DNA of 8,298 bases from Syntrophomonas sp. (GCA_028693695.1 JAQUUV010000086.1:1-8298); one strand, 5' to 3'. Positions 1-6,490 are shown, counted from the first letter of the stretch. Translations and numbers: made by a program. Notes: generated from the sequence alone by a model not told the origin.

Positions 1-99
1 GCTCTTCAGCAAAATATCCGTAGCATTGCCAATATCACAATAAACCGGCCTTAAGCCGATTACCTCATCACGCAACTGCTCCACCTTCACCATATCCAT
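1..99 (-). CDS. N-terminal 33 codons of an unidentified gene (runs off the left edge)
   Basis: An open frame starts at ATG 99-97 and reads MDMVKVEQLRDEVIGLRPVY followed by CDIGNATDILLKS up to the window edge with no stop. A ribosome-binding-like GTGAGGG lies about 7 bases upstream; the competing ATG at 103-101 is in another frame and hits a stop after 11 codons. I do not recognise the family. The visible part has a short amphipathic helix followed by a probable beta strand (PVYCDIG). It lies 68 bases after the restored end of the broken NYN gene in the same direction, with only a palindromic hairpin between them and no promoter that I can see. It could therefore be the second gene of the sigma-54-driven unit. 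Confidence is moderate because only the start is visible. Confidence 0.6.
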   Translation of the reverse strand, partial: MDMVKVEQLRDEVIGLRPVYCDIGNATDILLKS

Positions 100-133
100 G
101 CATTAACCCTCACTTTCCCCTTAATTGGTGTAG

Positions 134-163
134 AATAACTCGGGGTCTGACCCCGAGTTATTA
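134..163. repeat. Palindromic repeat, copy 1 (REP-like / bidirectional terminator-like)
   Basis: A perfect palindrome with 14-base arms (AATAACTCGGGGTC and its complement) around a single central base at 148, occupying 134-162. Base 163 is also shared with the second copy at 5680-5709, so 30 bases are identical. The hairpin has a GC-rich inner stem and A-rich/T-rich outer ends, as in bidirectional intrinsic terminators, but no long U-tract follows on either strand. It starts 5 bases after the restored NYN stop codon (170-168), just behind an AGGAG that could once have served a downstream gene. Either a dispersed REP-type repeat or a terminator; the two are compatible. Confidence 0.85.
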
Positions 164-167
164 TCTC

Positions 168-612
168 CTATAGGTTTTCACAGCATTGAGCCCACTCGCT
201 CAGATCAAGCACCCGATGAGCAGCAAAGCATAGTTCAGAAGCAATATTTCCGTCTACCCCGGCTACCTCCACTCACTAGCACAACCACATCAGGATGCAC
301 TTCGTTGCAAATCTCCATCACATCCAGAATCAATTCGCTGTCCAAATTGCACTTAGTAGACCCGTCCGGCAGAAGCTTGGCACGTTTTGAAACGACCACA
401 AAGCCCCGACTACGTAGCCAATCATGCCAACGGATGACCCCATCGGCATTGTTCTGCGGCAAAGATGCATAAATATACGTGTCAATCTCAAATCGATCCT
501 CCTGCGGATTCACCAGAATGTTCCGCAGAGAAACGAAATCCGCCTTTTTCCCTAGATCTTTCAACTGGTAATACAAATTCGCTTGGTCAATGGCAACCAA
601 AACCTTTATCAT
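168..612 (-). pseudogene. Frameshifted NYN-domain (PIN-like) ribonuclease, LabA/DUF88 type
   Basis: The first 115 codons from ATG 612-610 encode a typical NYN fold: strand VLVAIDQANLYYQL with the first catalytic Asp at residue 9, an acidic stretch around D91-E93-D97 (NLDSELILDVM), and the strand DVVVLVSG. In NYN proteins this last strand runs into a GDGDF motif carrying the final metal-binding Asp, and it is missing here. The frame instead reads GSRGRRKYCF and stops at 237-235. The +1 frame continues without a stop from 266 to TAG 170-168 and encodes the expected family C-terminus (GNIASEL, then DLSEWAQ). The gene therefore has a deletion of roughly 55-60 bases plus a frame change. Start choice: ATG 612 has a GAGGAGG site 8 bases upstream, whereas the longer frame to 705 would begin upstream of the sigma-54 promoter. 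NYN proteins usually cleave RNA; this copy is probably inactive. Confidence 0.85.
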
Positions 613-618
613 AAATAA

Positions 619-625
619 ATCCTCC
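619..625 (-). promoter_or_regulatory. Ribosome binding site that sets the NYN start
   Basis: GAGGAGG lies just upstream of ATG 612-610 with normal spacing. With the sigma-54 promoter at 676-661 it rules out the longer in-frame start at 705. Confidence 0.75.
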
Positions 626-660
626 TCGAATAAATTATTAGCGCGCCTGAACTTGATAAT

Positions 661-676
661 TGCAATATGCGTGCCA
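661..676 (-). promoter_or_regulatory. Sigma-54 (RpoN) promoter, -24/-12 elements, for the NYN gene
   Basis: On the minus strand the bases read TGGCACGCATATTGCA. This matches the sigma-54 consensus TGGCACG-N4-TTGCA at every defined position, with the GG and GC dinucleotides 12 bases apart as required. The expected transcription start is near 650, giving a leader of about 38 bases that contains the GAGGAGG site of the NYN gene. The only other AAA+ transcription activator in view is the sigma-54 enhancer-binding protein encoded just upstream (2064-931), so it is the obvious candidate activator. This link is inferred from location and promoter class. Confidence 0.88.
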
Positions 677-703
677 ACCTTGGAAAATATTTCTATCACA
701 GCC

Positions 704-715
704 ACAGTGTACTGT
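704..715. promoter_or_regulatory. Short inverted repeat upstream of the sigma-54 promoter
   Basis: ACAGT and ACTGT arms flank a 2-base centre, about 60 bases upstream of the predicted NYN transcription start. It could be a half of an activator site, but 5-base arms can arise by chance. Confidence 0.3.
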
Positions 716-733
716 AAATTGGCATCTTAATGT

Positions 734-774
734 TTTATTGTCTTATTCACACAGAGGTAAGCAAAGACAATAAA
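734..774. promoter_or_regulatory. Candidate upstream activator site: 11-bp inverted repeat
   Basis: TTTATTGTCTT (734-744) is perfectly repeated in inverted orientation as AAGACAATAAA (764-774), with a 19-base gap. The centre lies about 100 bases upstream of the predicted sigma-54 transcription start, the usual range for enhancer-binding protein sites. No U-tract follows on either strand, so it does not look like a terminator. That the neighbouring sigma-54 activator binds here is inference. Confidence 0.5.
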
Positions 775-810
775 GCCACCCGCAGGTGCCTCGCTCCACC
801 ACTGGGTGAC

Positions 811-872
811 AAAAAAATAAGAAACATTCCTACCCTTGCGTAAATAAATGACGCAAGAGCAGGAATGTTTCT
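811..872 (-). terminator. Rho-independent terminator of the SAMD9-like/sigma-54 activator operon
   Basis: Read on the minus strand, a long hairpin forms from arms 872-861 and 831-820 (12 perfect pairs, AGGAATGTTTCT) with an inner stem 857-851/841-835 (7 pairs) and a 9-base loop. It is followed directly by TTATTTTTTT (820-811). It lies 59 bases after the stop of the activator gene and separates that operon from the NYN unit. A further pair GGGTGA (804-809) / TCACCC (872-877) encloses the U-tract, so the structure is more elaborate than a minimal terminator. Confidence 0.85.
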
Positions 873-930
873 CACCCTATATCAGCAACGCTAGAAAAGC
901 TCGTGAGATAAAACAAACGTCCCCGCTGTC

Positions 931-2064
931 TCAAATAGCGATAAGCTCATTCACTTTATCGGGAAGCTCATCACGATGACCCAAGTTTTTCAGGGCCTTA
1001 ACAATGTAGTCATTTTCATTTCGGGGTAAGCAATTCCGATTAGATGAACTTAGAGTAGGAATTCCTAGGATATCACCGATCTCCTTGCCTGATTGCGGTC
1101 GAAATTCATCTACATTCAGTGCCAGGTCTAATCCATCAGAAATCGCATCCACTAGTAGAGCATTTATTTTTGCACGCACAGAAGTATTGCTGAGCGGATA
1201 CGTCGCGATATTGTCTCGAACCAGATTAGAAATTAATCTGCTCAGCTCACCATCTACTGCTTTAGCTTCACTTCTACACTTCTGTTTCACCAGCCCCGTT
1301 ACCCGCTCTTCAAACTCCTCCAACCCCGCATAACACACGCATTCTATTAATAAAGCCTTCAAAACCTTCTGTAAGCCTCGTATGTTGCCAGGCCACGGAT
1401 AGGGAGATTCACCCATTATTTTGCCCAGCTTCTGCCTACAATCCCCGCCAAACCAGCTTGGATAGGTCCTTCCCAGATTCGGCTCCTCCTGCTGAATAAT
1501 ATGTTCTACGAGTAGCGGAATGTCCTCTGGGCGTTCACGTAAAGGAGGCACCCTAAGAGTAACTCCAAATCGGTAGAACAAATCTTCTCGAAATCTTCCT
1601 TCCGCTACATTTTTCTCCAGATCCACATTAGTAGCCGCTAGTACCCGTGCTTTCATAGGAAGTGTTTTATTCCCACCCACACGTTGAAATTCCTTGGCCT
1701 GTAGAACCCTCAGCAGTTTCACCTGTAAATTACGCGACAAATCCCCGATTTCATCCAGCAATATCGTTCCTTCCCCGACCTGTTCAAATACCCCTATTCT
1801 TTGCCCGCTAGTACCAGTAAAGGCCCCCTTCTCATGACCAAACAGCTCACTGTCAATTAAGTTGCTATTATAGGCAGCAATATTAACCGGGAGAAACATA
1901 CTAGCGGATCGAGAGCTATGTTTGTGAATATACTCAGCAAATAACTCTTTGCCAGTACCGCTTTCCCCCTGAATCATGATTGAATAGTCCGTTGCAGCTA
2001 AACGATAGGCCTCTTCCAGAGCCTTGCGAATGGCTTCCGACTGCCCTACAATCTTAGTTGGCAT
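931..2064 (-). CDS. Sigma-54 enhancer-binding AAA+ transcription activator without sensor domain
   Basis: A 377-residue bacterial enhancer-binding protein. Motifs, numbered from ATG 2064-2062: Walker A GESGTGKE (33-40), sigma-54 contact loop GAFTGT (80-85; the usual last residue is Ala), Walker B ILLDEIGD (101-108), the FREDLFYR arginine-finger segment (158-165), LRERPEDIPLL (175-185), and sensor II WPGNIRG (224-230). The protein opens directly with the AAA+ domain and has no receiver, GAF, PAS or CARF region, so its signal probably comes from a partner protein. The roughly 130 residues after the ATPase are unusual; SGKEIGDILGIP (325-336) could be the core of a helix-turn-helix. The start overlaps the end of the SAMD9-like gene by 11 bases and its AAGGAGG site lies inside that gene. 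A GTG at 2073-2071 is in frame but abuts the ribosome binding site. Likely target: the sigma-54 promoter at 676-661. Confidence 0.93.
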   Translation of the reverse strand: MPTKIVGQSEAIRKALEEAYRLAATDYSIMIQGESGTGKELFAEYIHKHSSRSASMFLPVNIAAYNSNLIDSELFGHEKGAFTGTSGQRIGVFEQVGEGTILLDEIGDLSRNLQVKLLRVLQAKEFQRVGGNKTLPMKARVLAATNVDLEKNVAEGRFREDLFYRFGVTLRVPPLRERPEDIPLLVEHIIQQEEPNLGRTYPSWFGGDCRQKLGKIMGESPYPWPGNIRGLQKVLKALLIECVCYAGLEEFEERVTGLVKQKCRSEAKAVDGELSRLISNLVRDNIATYPLSNTSVRAKINALLVDAISDGLDLALNVDEFRPQSGKEIGDILGIPTLSSSNRNCLPRNENDYIVKALKNLGHRDELPDKVNELIAI

Positions 2065-5000
2065 CCGCACCACCCTCCTTAAAGAAATCCTGAGGAACTG
2101 CCTGGGGACCCGACTGACGAAAACGCACTATACAGGGGACGGGCGTCTTTTTCACCGGTTTACCCCGCCAAGGATGAGAGGGATTAAAGGGAACCATTCG
2201 CTTAATCCCCACTACCCGTGCCCATCCATTAAAAGCCGAATCCGCAGACTCCATTCTCATAGTGCAAACACGAACCGGTAATTCCCCCTGTTTTTCTGGT
2301 ATTTCTCTCCAGTATTCATACTTTTCCAGATTCAACTGCAGATAACGTTGCCCCCGACGCATTACTGAGAAAAGCCGCTCCCCTTCCTCCTGTCGGTCCA
2401 GTTGATAACAGAGTACCGCATATTCATATAAAAATTGGTTGGTAAAATAATAAGCATTCCTTTGCATCTCAGTTAACAGACGATAGCGATAAGCAAAATC
2501 CCATCTGCGTTGGCTGTGATATGACACTACTCGATATAATAAGCTAAGTCGCGAATTAGGATTCTTAGATGGTTGAGAACATCCTCCCGCTTCCTCCAGG
2601 ATCGGAACCACCTTATCGATCAGCTCATCATTCCAGTTTTCGGGTTCCTTTAAAATACGTCGCACCTGTAATACATAGGCCATTTCCATCCCTTGCTGCA
2701 TTAATTCAACCAGCCGGTCTTCCGCATCTAACGTATCGATTTGCTCCAGTATTCGGAGCCGATGCTTCTCCCATTGCTCTTCAAAATCAAGGTTTGGTTC
2801 CATATCTAGACACTCCAAGGCTTCCACTAGATCATCCATGTTTTCCGGAGCATTGAGCGCCAATCGTGATATATAACGCTTATAGAGCACCAGTGAATAC
2901 CCGTATCTAGCATAGACATTATCAGGCCAGTCTTTAAAAACATCCATATAGTACACGGCTGCTTTCTCCGCTAATTCTTCACCTTTAGGAGAGTTGCCAT
3001 TATCGAACTCACGTCTAGCCCAGGACTCGTAAATATTTCCCATAGTCGTCTTCAAAACGCGAGGGTCTTCCTCCGAATCATTGTCGCTATCCACCAACTT
3101 CAGAGCAGCATTGACCTTTTCCACCGCCTCGGTATAACGTCTACAGATTTCATCCGGGCCAAGTTCTGGATTACCTGATATCGATTTGGACAGCGTAATC
3201 CCATAAGCTTGCAAGACAGTCTGACTCTGCTGGAGATAATGCAAAGGATATTGGCTAAAAGAATCAAGGAGACTATCAGCATAATATAACAGATCTTTGC
3301 GCTTACCCTCCAGTTTCAACACCTGGGTCGCCACCATTTTACCAAAATTTCGGTGCACCTCATTACCCGGTTCCAACTTATTAATCAAATGGTTCAACCA
3401 TTCCACCGGGTACTTAATGTGAGTGGATTCTTTAAATAATGCAAACCCTTCTCGATCCTGCGCCTTATAAAACTCATACAATATCATTCGGGCCAACTGG
3501 GTATGGCGGAAGCGCAGATACTCTTCATCACCACTGCCATAATCCCTGGCCAAATAAGGGATAATACGTTCTGCCTGTTTGATATCTTCACTAAGCGCAA
3601 CCCAGTTTGATACCGAATAAGCGTGCGCCAAAATCTTCGTCGGTAAGGCAATTCGAAATACCGTTGACACTGCAATGCTGTAAATATAGCTAGCCATTTT
3701 AGGATCTGTGCTACGTAAACCCTTCATTTTACTCTCAAGCTGCTCGGATAGTCGATCCGAACCTCTAATCTGCTTTATGAGGAAGAAATGTAAGCAAACC
3801 CAGAACAGGCTTTCCGCCACTTGCTGCTCCTGCCTCCTCCCAGGAAAGCGAATGGTTTGCTGACGCTGATATTCCCGCCACTCATTAGCATCTGGCAAAT
3901 CCAATTCAATGTTATGCTTTGTAATTAATTCTGCAAAATGTTGCGACAGTTGACCTGTTTCCCCTGGACTAACATTAGCCAGAAGATTGTCGCACCACAC
4001 TTCAATTCCACGAGCCCGGCAGTAACTTCTCTCCAATCCAGCACGCCAATCATCTTCGGCAATTTCAGGAATTGGTTCCACAGCCCTGAGAACAACACAC
4101 AACCTGCCATCATTGCGTAGTCGTTCTGCAATCTCCCGGGTCAGCGTAATCCCTTGATGCTCCGCATCAAATATTAATAATACCGGCACTTCCTTTTTCA
4201 CACTCCGACCATCATGCTCAGCATTCTGGTCGCGTGACCGTCGGCTTAAGCCAGTTAAAAACGCCGTCAACGCATTAAAATCTATATCCCGTGTACCAGG
4301 TCGTAGCATTAAAACGGGATAGCCGCTCCTGGCTATCTCATAGGCGGTAGAACATAACATCGTAGTAATCCCACAGCCCGGCTCAGCAGGCACCGTAATA
4401 GTTATATTTTTACCGAAGTCTCGGGTCGAAAGCTCCATGGCAGATTCTACCACTTCCAGAAGAGATCCATCGCTTAATTTATTCAATTCTTCCTTTAGTG
4501 CATGCTGCTTCAGCTTAGCCCTGATCCGGGCCGAGTGCAGGGGTTGGTATTGGCGTTCAAAGCAAATCCCCGCAGCAAACCCTGGCCAACATGGGTCAGG
4601 AGCACCAAGGAAATCAGTCAGTAGTTTCACACTAACCGAAGCCGGTTTATCCAAATCCGTTAGCTCAATTAAATAGTAATCCTCATCAATTCTCCTGCTC
4701 ATTCCCACCAGTAAATCATCAATCCCAATGCAATTTGGTCCTACCTTCATCTGATGTTGATAGTTCATCCGGGGACTACGCGACCTAATCTCCAGCGTCC
4801 TGCTCGTGAATTCTTCCACCGAGCCCTGCCACAGATATATATTCTGTTGACGTGCACTAAATAAACTTAGATCTATGTCTTGAAGACACTCACTTATCAG
4901 AACCAGGTCAACAGTAGACACGTCAGGCAGGAAAGCATCATCCAGGACATCATTCAACGTGCTCATTAAATGCTCGTGATTATCCCCACCTGCTACTACA

Positions 5001-5413
5001 AATGTGCCCTGCCTGATTTCAGCCATTCGTTCCAGCATACGCTCCCGTATGTTCTTCCTACGGCGTTTCGAAATACCCGCCAGGTCATCATCGTACTCTC
5101 CGCCCGTCACCCCATGCAGGAAATACACCGGTAATAAACGATCAAAAGAAAAAGATCCGGTTACTGAATCGTCCGGATCTCTCACGACAGGCAATACCTG
5201 CCTCTCCACAGGCCAATAGCCCGAATTAAGTTGTTGCTCGTGGATCTTTTTAATAATGTTATAATCAGAAGACTCACACCATAGTTCACGCCACGGTAAA
5301 GCCATAATATTATCACTGCTCACATCATCCTGTAACCACAGATAGATACGTTTCCTACTGATAGCAGTAATGATCATCTCCAGACATTCATCCTTGTTCC
5401 GGAATATGTTCAC
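2054..5413 (-). CDS. SAMD9-like STAND-type NTPase: SIR2-like + P-loop + TPR-like + OB-like
   Basis: A 1119-residue multidomain protein with no signal peptide or membrane span, so cytoplasmic. Residues ~15-210 look like a SIR2-type fold: LPWREL (39-44) matches the LPW-plus-strand before the TTNYD motif of SIR2-like proteins, and LPVYFLHG (94-101) the strand and catalytic-His segment. However, the TTN residues are replaced (CES, 46-48), so NADase activity is doubtful. Residues ~313-480 form a P-loop NTPase with a deviant Walker A, AEPGCGITT (343-351), where Ile replaces Lys. This is close to the PGCGGTT of SAMD9/SAMD9L as I remember it. A Walker B strand VLLIFDAE (411-418) follows. About 590-1030 is helical and TPR-like, and ~1050-1107 (GWARVVGIKRMVPFNP, then CIVRFRQSGPQAV) suggests an OB barrel. 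This order parallels SAMD9. The start is GTG 5413-5411 behind GGGGGG. Likely role: threat sensor. SAMD9 kinship is by motif recognition, not a search. Confidence 0.8.
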   Translation of the reverse strand: MNIFRNKDECLEMIITAISRKRIYLWLQDDVSSDNIMALPWRELWCESSDYNIIKKIHEQQLNSGYWPVERQVLPVVRDPDDSVTGSFSFDRLLPVYFLHGVTGGEYDDDLAGISKRRRKNIRERMLERMAEIRQGTFVVAGGDNHEHLMSTLNDVLDDAFLPDVSTVDLVLISECLQDIDLSLFSARQQNIYLWQGSVEEFTSRTLEIRSRSPRMNYQHQMKVGPNCIGIDDLLVGMSRRIDEDYYLIELTDLDKPASVSVKLLTDFLGAPDPCWPGFAAGICFERQYQPLHSARIRAKLKQHALKEELNKLSDGSLLEVVESAMELSTRDFGKNITITVPAEPGCGITTMLCSTAYEIARSGYPVLMLRPGTRDIDFNALTAFLTGLSRRSRDQNAEHDGRSVKKEVPVLLIFDAEHQGITLTREIAERLRNDGRLCVVLRAVEPIPEIAEDDWRAGLERSYCRARGIEVWCDNLLANVSPGETGQLSQHFAELITKHNIELDLPDANEWREYQRQQTIRFPGRRQEQQVAESLFWVCLHFFLIKQIRGSDRLSEQLESKMKGLRSTDPKMASYIYSIAVSTVFRIALPTKILAHAYSVSNWVALSEDIKQAERIIPYLARDYGSGDEEYLRFRHTQLARMILYEFYKAQDREGFALFKESTHIKYPVEWLNHLINKLEPGNEVHRNFGKMVATQVLKLEGKRKDLLYYADSLLDSFSQYPLHYLQQSQTVLQAYGITLSKSISGNPELGPDEICRRYTEAVEKVNAALKLVDSDNDSEEDPRVLKTTMGNIYESWARREFDNGNSPKGEELAEKAAVYYMDVFKDWPDNVYARYGYSLVLYKRYISRLALNAPENMDDLVEALECLDMEPNLDFEEQWEKHRLRILEQIDTLDAEDRLVELMQQGMEMAYVLQVRRILKEPENWNDELIDKVVPILEEAGGCSQPSKNPNSRLSLLYRVVSYHSQRRWDFAYRYRLLTEMQRNAYYFTNQFLYEYAVLCYQLDRQEEGERLFSVMRRGQRYLQLNLEKYEYWREIPEKQGELPVRVCTMRMESADSAFNGWARVVGIKRMVPFNPSHPWRGKPVKKTPVPCIVRFRQSGPQAVPQDFFKEGGADAN

Positions 5414-5419
5414 AAAAAT

Positions 5420-5425
5420 CCCCCC
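5420..5425 (-). promoter_or_regulatory. Ribosome binding site of the SAMD9-like gene (GTG start)
   Basis: A run of six G on the minus strand lies 6 bases before GTG 5413-5411. It supports the non-ATG start; there is no better ATG nearby. Confidence 0.6.
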
Positions 5426-5470
5426 TTATGGAGATATTTCTACTATAAAACATAATATCCTTCTTTTTAC

Positions 5471-5476
5471 ATTATA
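5471..5476 (-). promoter_or_regulatory. Possible -10 box for the SAMD9-like operon
   Basis: A perfect TATAAT on the minus strand, about 60 bases upstream of the GTG start, in an AT-rich stretch. No good -35 box is found at 16-18 bases, and no sigma-54 elements are visible here, so the sensor operon is probably not itself sigma-54 dependent. Weak evidence. Confidence 0.3.
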
Positions 5477-5529
5477 TTCTTGCAAATCTTCCCGCGGGAT
5501 AAGTTTGAATCACCTTCCAGTTCCATCAC
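5472..5529 (-). pseudogene. Remnant of a dprA 3' end
   Basis: The minus strand from 5529 to 5481 aligns with the 3' end of the intact dprA (6839-6789) at roughly 86 percent by eye. It includes the codons for MELE and IQTYP-GRFA, with one 2-base deletion after the GAA of MELE. After that deletion the frame reads VIQTYPAGRFARI and stops at TAA 5474-5472. The tail AGRFARI looks more like an ordinary DprA C-terminus than the tail of the intact gene here (APVICPGQRCV). Upstream of 5529 the similarity fades. It marks an old duplication or recombination at dprA and now sits in the leader region of the SAMD9-like gene. Confidence 0.65.
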
Positions 5530-5679
5530 GGAACGACAACCTGTCGAATTGTTCTCTTATTCTCTCAAGTAAGAATGTTAGATGCTTGGCACCTAACCCC
5601 CTGTGTCAAAATAGGTTGATAAGTTGGCGTCAAGCAACGAGGCCAGTTAATTTTAGCCTCCTTTTAATCTATACTACAA

Positions 5680-5709
5680 AATAACTCGGGGTCTGACCCC
5701 GAGTTATTA
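5680..5709. repeat. Palindromic repeat, copy 2 (REP-like / bidirectional terminator-like)
   Basis: Identical over 30 bases to the copy at 134-163: 14-base perfect arms around a single central base (5694). On the minus strand it begins 2 bases after the stop of the YdcF-type gene and ends in TTATTTTG, so it can act as that gene's terminator. Both copies directly follow a stop codon. Confidence 0.85.
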
Positions 5710-5710
5710 C

Positions 5711-6367
5711 CTATAATTCAAATTGCTCATACCCATAAAACTCCAGCAATTTCATGTATTCCAGAACCCCACGCTTCAGATCCTCCCGACTCTGCCACCA
5801 TCGCTCCAGTTTGAAATCGTCATACTGGCTGGGACAGGATATCACCCTGATCTCCCGATCCATGGAACTCATAGCCCGGACAAAAATCTTCTTCGCCCGA
5901 CCCGAATGGTATTTAGACGTAACCAGAATCATTAAATCAATATCCTGCTTATCCCGCAAATACTCCCTCACCCGTCTTGCTTCATCCTGAGTACTGAGAG
6001 CATCTCCGGGTAGAATAAGCACATTATCCTGTGGCACGCCCAACTGCACTGCCACCATCTGTGCCACATCCGTGTCATGGGGAATCTTCACCCCTTTACT
6101 CACCACCAGGTCATAGCCCCCAACATTATTCCTCACCATCACGATTTTATCCGCATACCCCGCCTGGTAGAGATCCACCGCTCCCAGCATCCGATCCGGC
6201 CCGCTGCCCATCAGGACAACAATTATATCGCTGGGCTGTGGCTGGTCCTGCGCCACCAGAAAACGACCCAGCCCGGGCAAGGATAATCTTCCTAACACCA
6301 AAATTCCCAAAACAATTAATAGGCTTATAATTAGCTTACTCGAAAAAAAGCCCCTTGGCATCTTCAT
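5711..6367 (-). CDS. YdcF/DUF218 (SanA/ElyC-like) membrane-anchored protein
   Basis: 218 residues from ATG 6367-6365. One N-terminal hydrophobic helix (residues 11-29, KLIISLLIVLGILVLGRLS) anchors a DUF218 domain. Visible family motifs: DIIVVLMGSGPDRMLGAVDL (47-66), the YADKIVMV strand (71-78), LSTQDEARRV (124-133) and ILVTSKYHSGRAKKIF (147-162), whose T-x-x-H-x-x-R pattern is the family's most conserved segment. Members of this family are linked to cell-envelope maintenance, but the reaction is poorly known. Start choice: GAGGAG sits 9 bases before ATG 6367, whereas the longer frame begins at TTG 6427 without a clear binding site. The gene ends 2 bases before a palindromic repeat. Confidence 0.88.
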   Translation of the reverse strand: MKMPRGFFSSKLIISLLIVLGILVLGRLSLPGLGRFLVAQDQPQPSDIIVVLMGSGPDRMLGAVDLYQAGYADKIVMVRNNVGGYDLVVSKGVKIPHDTDVAQMVAVQLGVPQDNVLILPGDALSTQDEARRVREYLRDKQDIDLMILVTSKYHSGRAKKIFVRAMSSMDREIRVISCPSQYDDFKLERWWQSREDLKRGVLEYMKLLEFYGYEQFEL

Positions 6368-6465
6368 GCGTTTAGTCTCCTCTAGAGCCTCCGGCGTTTT
6401 CCAGCCACAGGCGTACTCCCCTACCAAGCCATCTATTTACCTGTAATTTTCATCCATCTTAACAC

Positions 6466-6490
6466 AAAAAAACAGGGTTTAGACCCGGTG
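6466..6490 (-). terminator. Weak terminator-like hairpin ahead of the YdcF-type gene
   Basis: On the minus strand GGGT-CTAA-ACCC is followed by TG and a run of seven T. The stem is only four pairs (one more beyond a mismatch), so it would be weak. It could stop read-through from dprA before the YdcF-type gene. The flanking GGGGACACCGGGTC resembles decayed REP-type sequence. Confidence 0.35.

Noticed and set aside
613..705. Longer N-terminus for the NYN gene (31 extra codons)
   Set aside because: It has no ribosome binding site, contains the sigma-54 promoter inside it, and the NYN fold begins at the 612 start behind GAGGAGG.
5585..5615. GACACAGGGGGTTAGGTGCC-like stretch resembling REP-type repeats
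   Set aside because: Only a partial resemblance to the palindromes here and to the GACACCGGGTC stretch near 6480; not enough to call an element.
5640..5672. AAAGGAGG on the minus strand upstream of the SAMD9-like gene
   Set aside because: A good-looking binding site, but no ATG, GTG or TTG at usable distance opens a meaningful frame; possibly a relic.
5370..5684. 104-codon plus-strand frame over the SAMD9-like gene leader
   Set aside because: It overlaps the start of the large gene, the dprA remnant and the palindrome, and has no family-like composition or good binding site.
6034..6050. Second sigma-54-like match on the plus strand (TGGCACG)
   Set aside because: The -12 element is off by one base in spacing and sequence, and it lies inside the YdcF-type coding region with no gene downstream on that strand.
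6365..6427. TTG start giving the YdcF-type protein 20 extra residues
   Set aside because: ATG 6367 has a clear GAGGAG site and places the membrane helix at the very N-terminus as usual.
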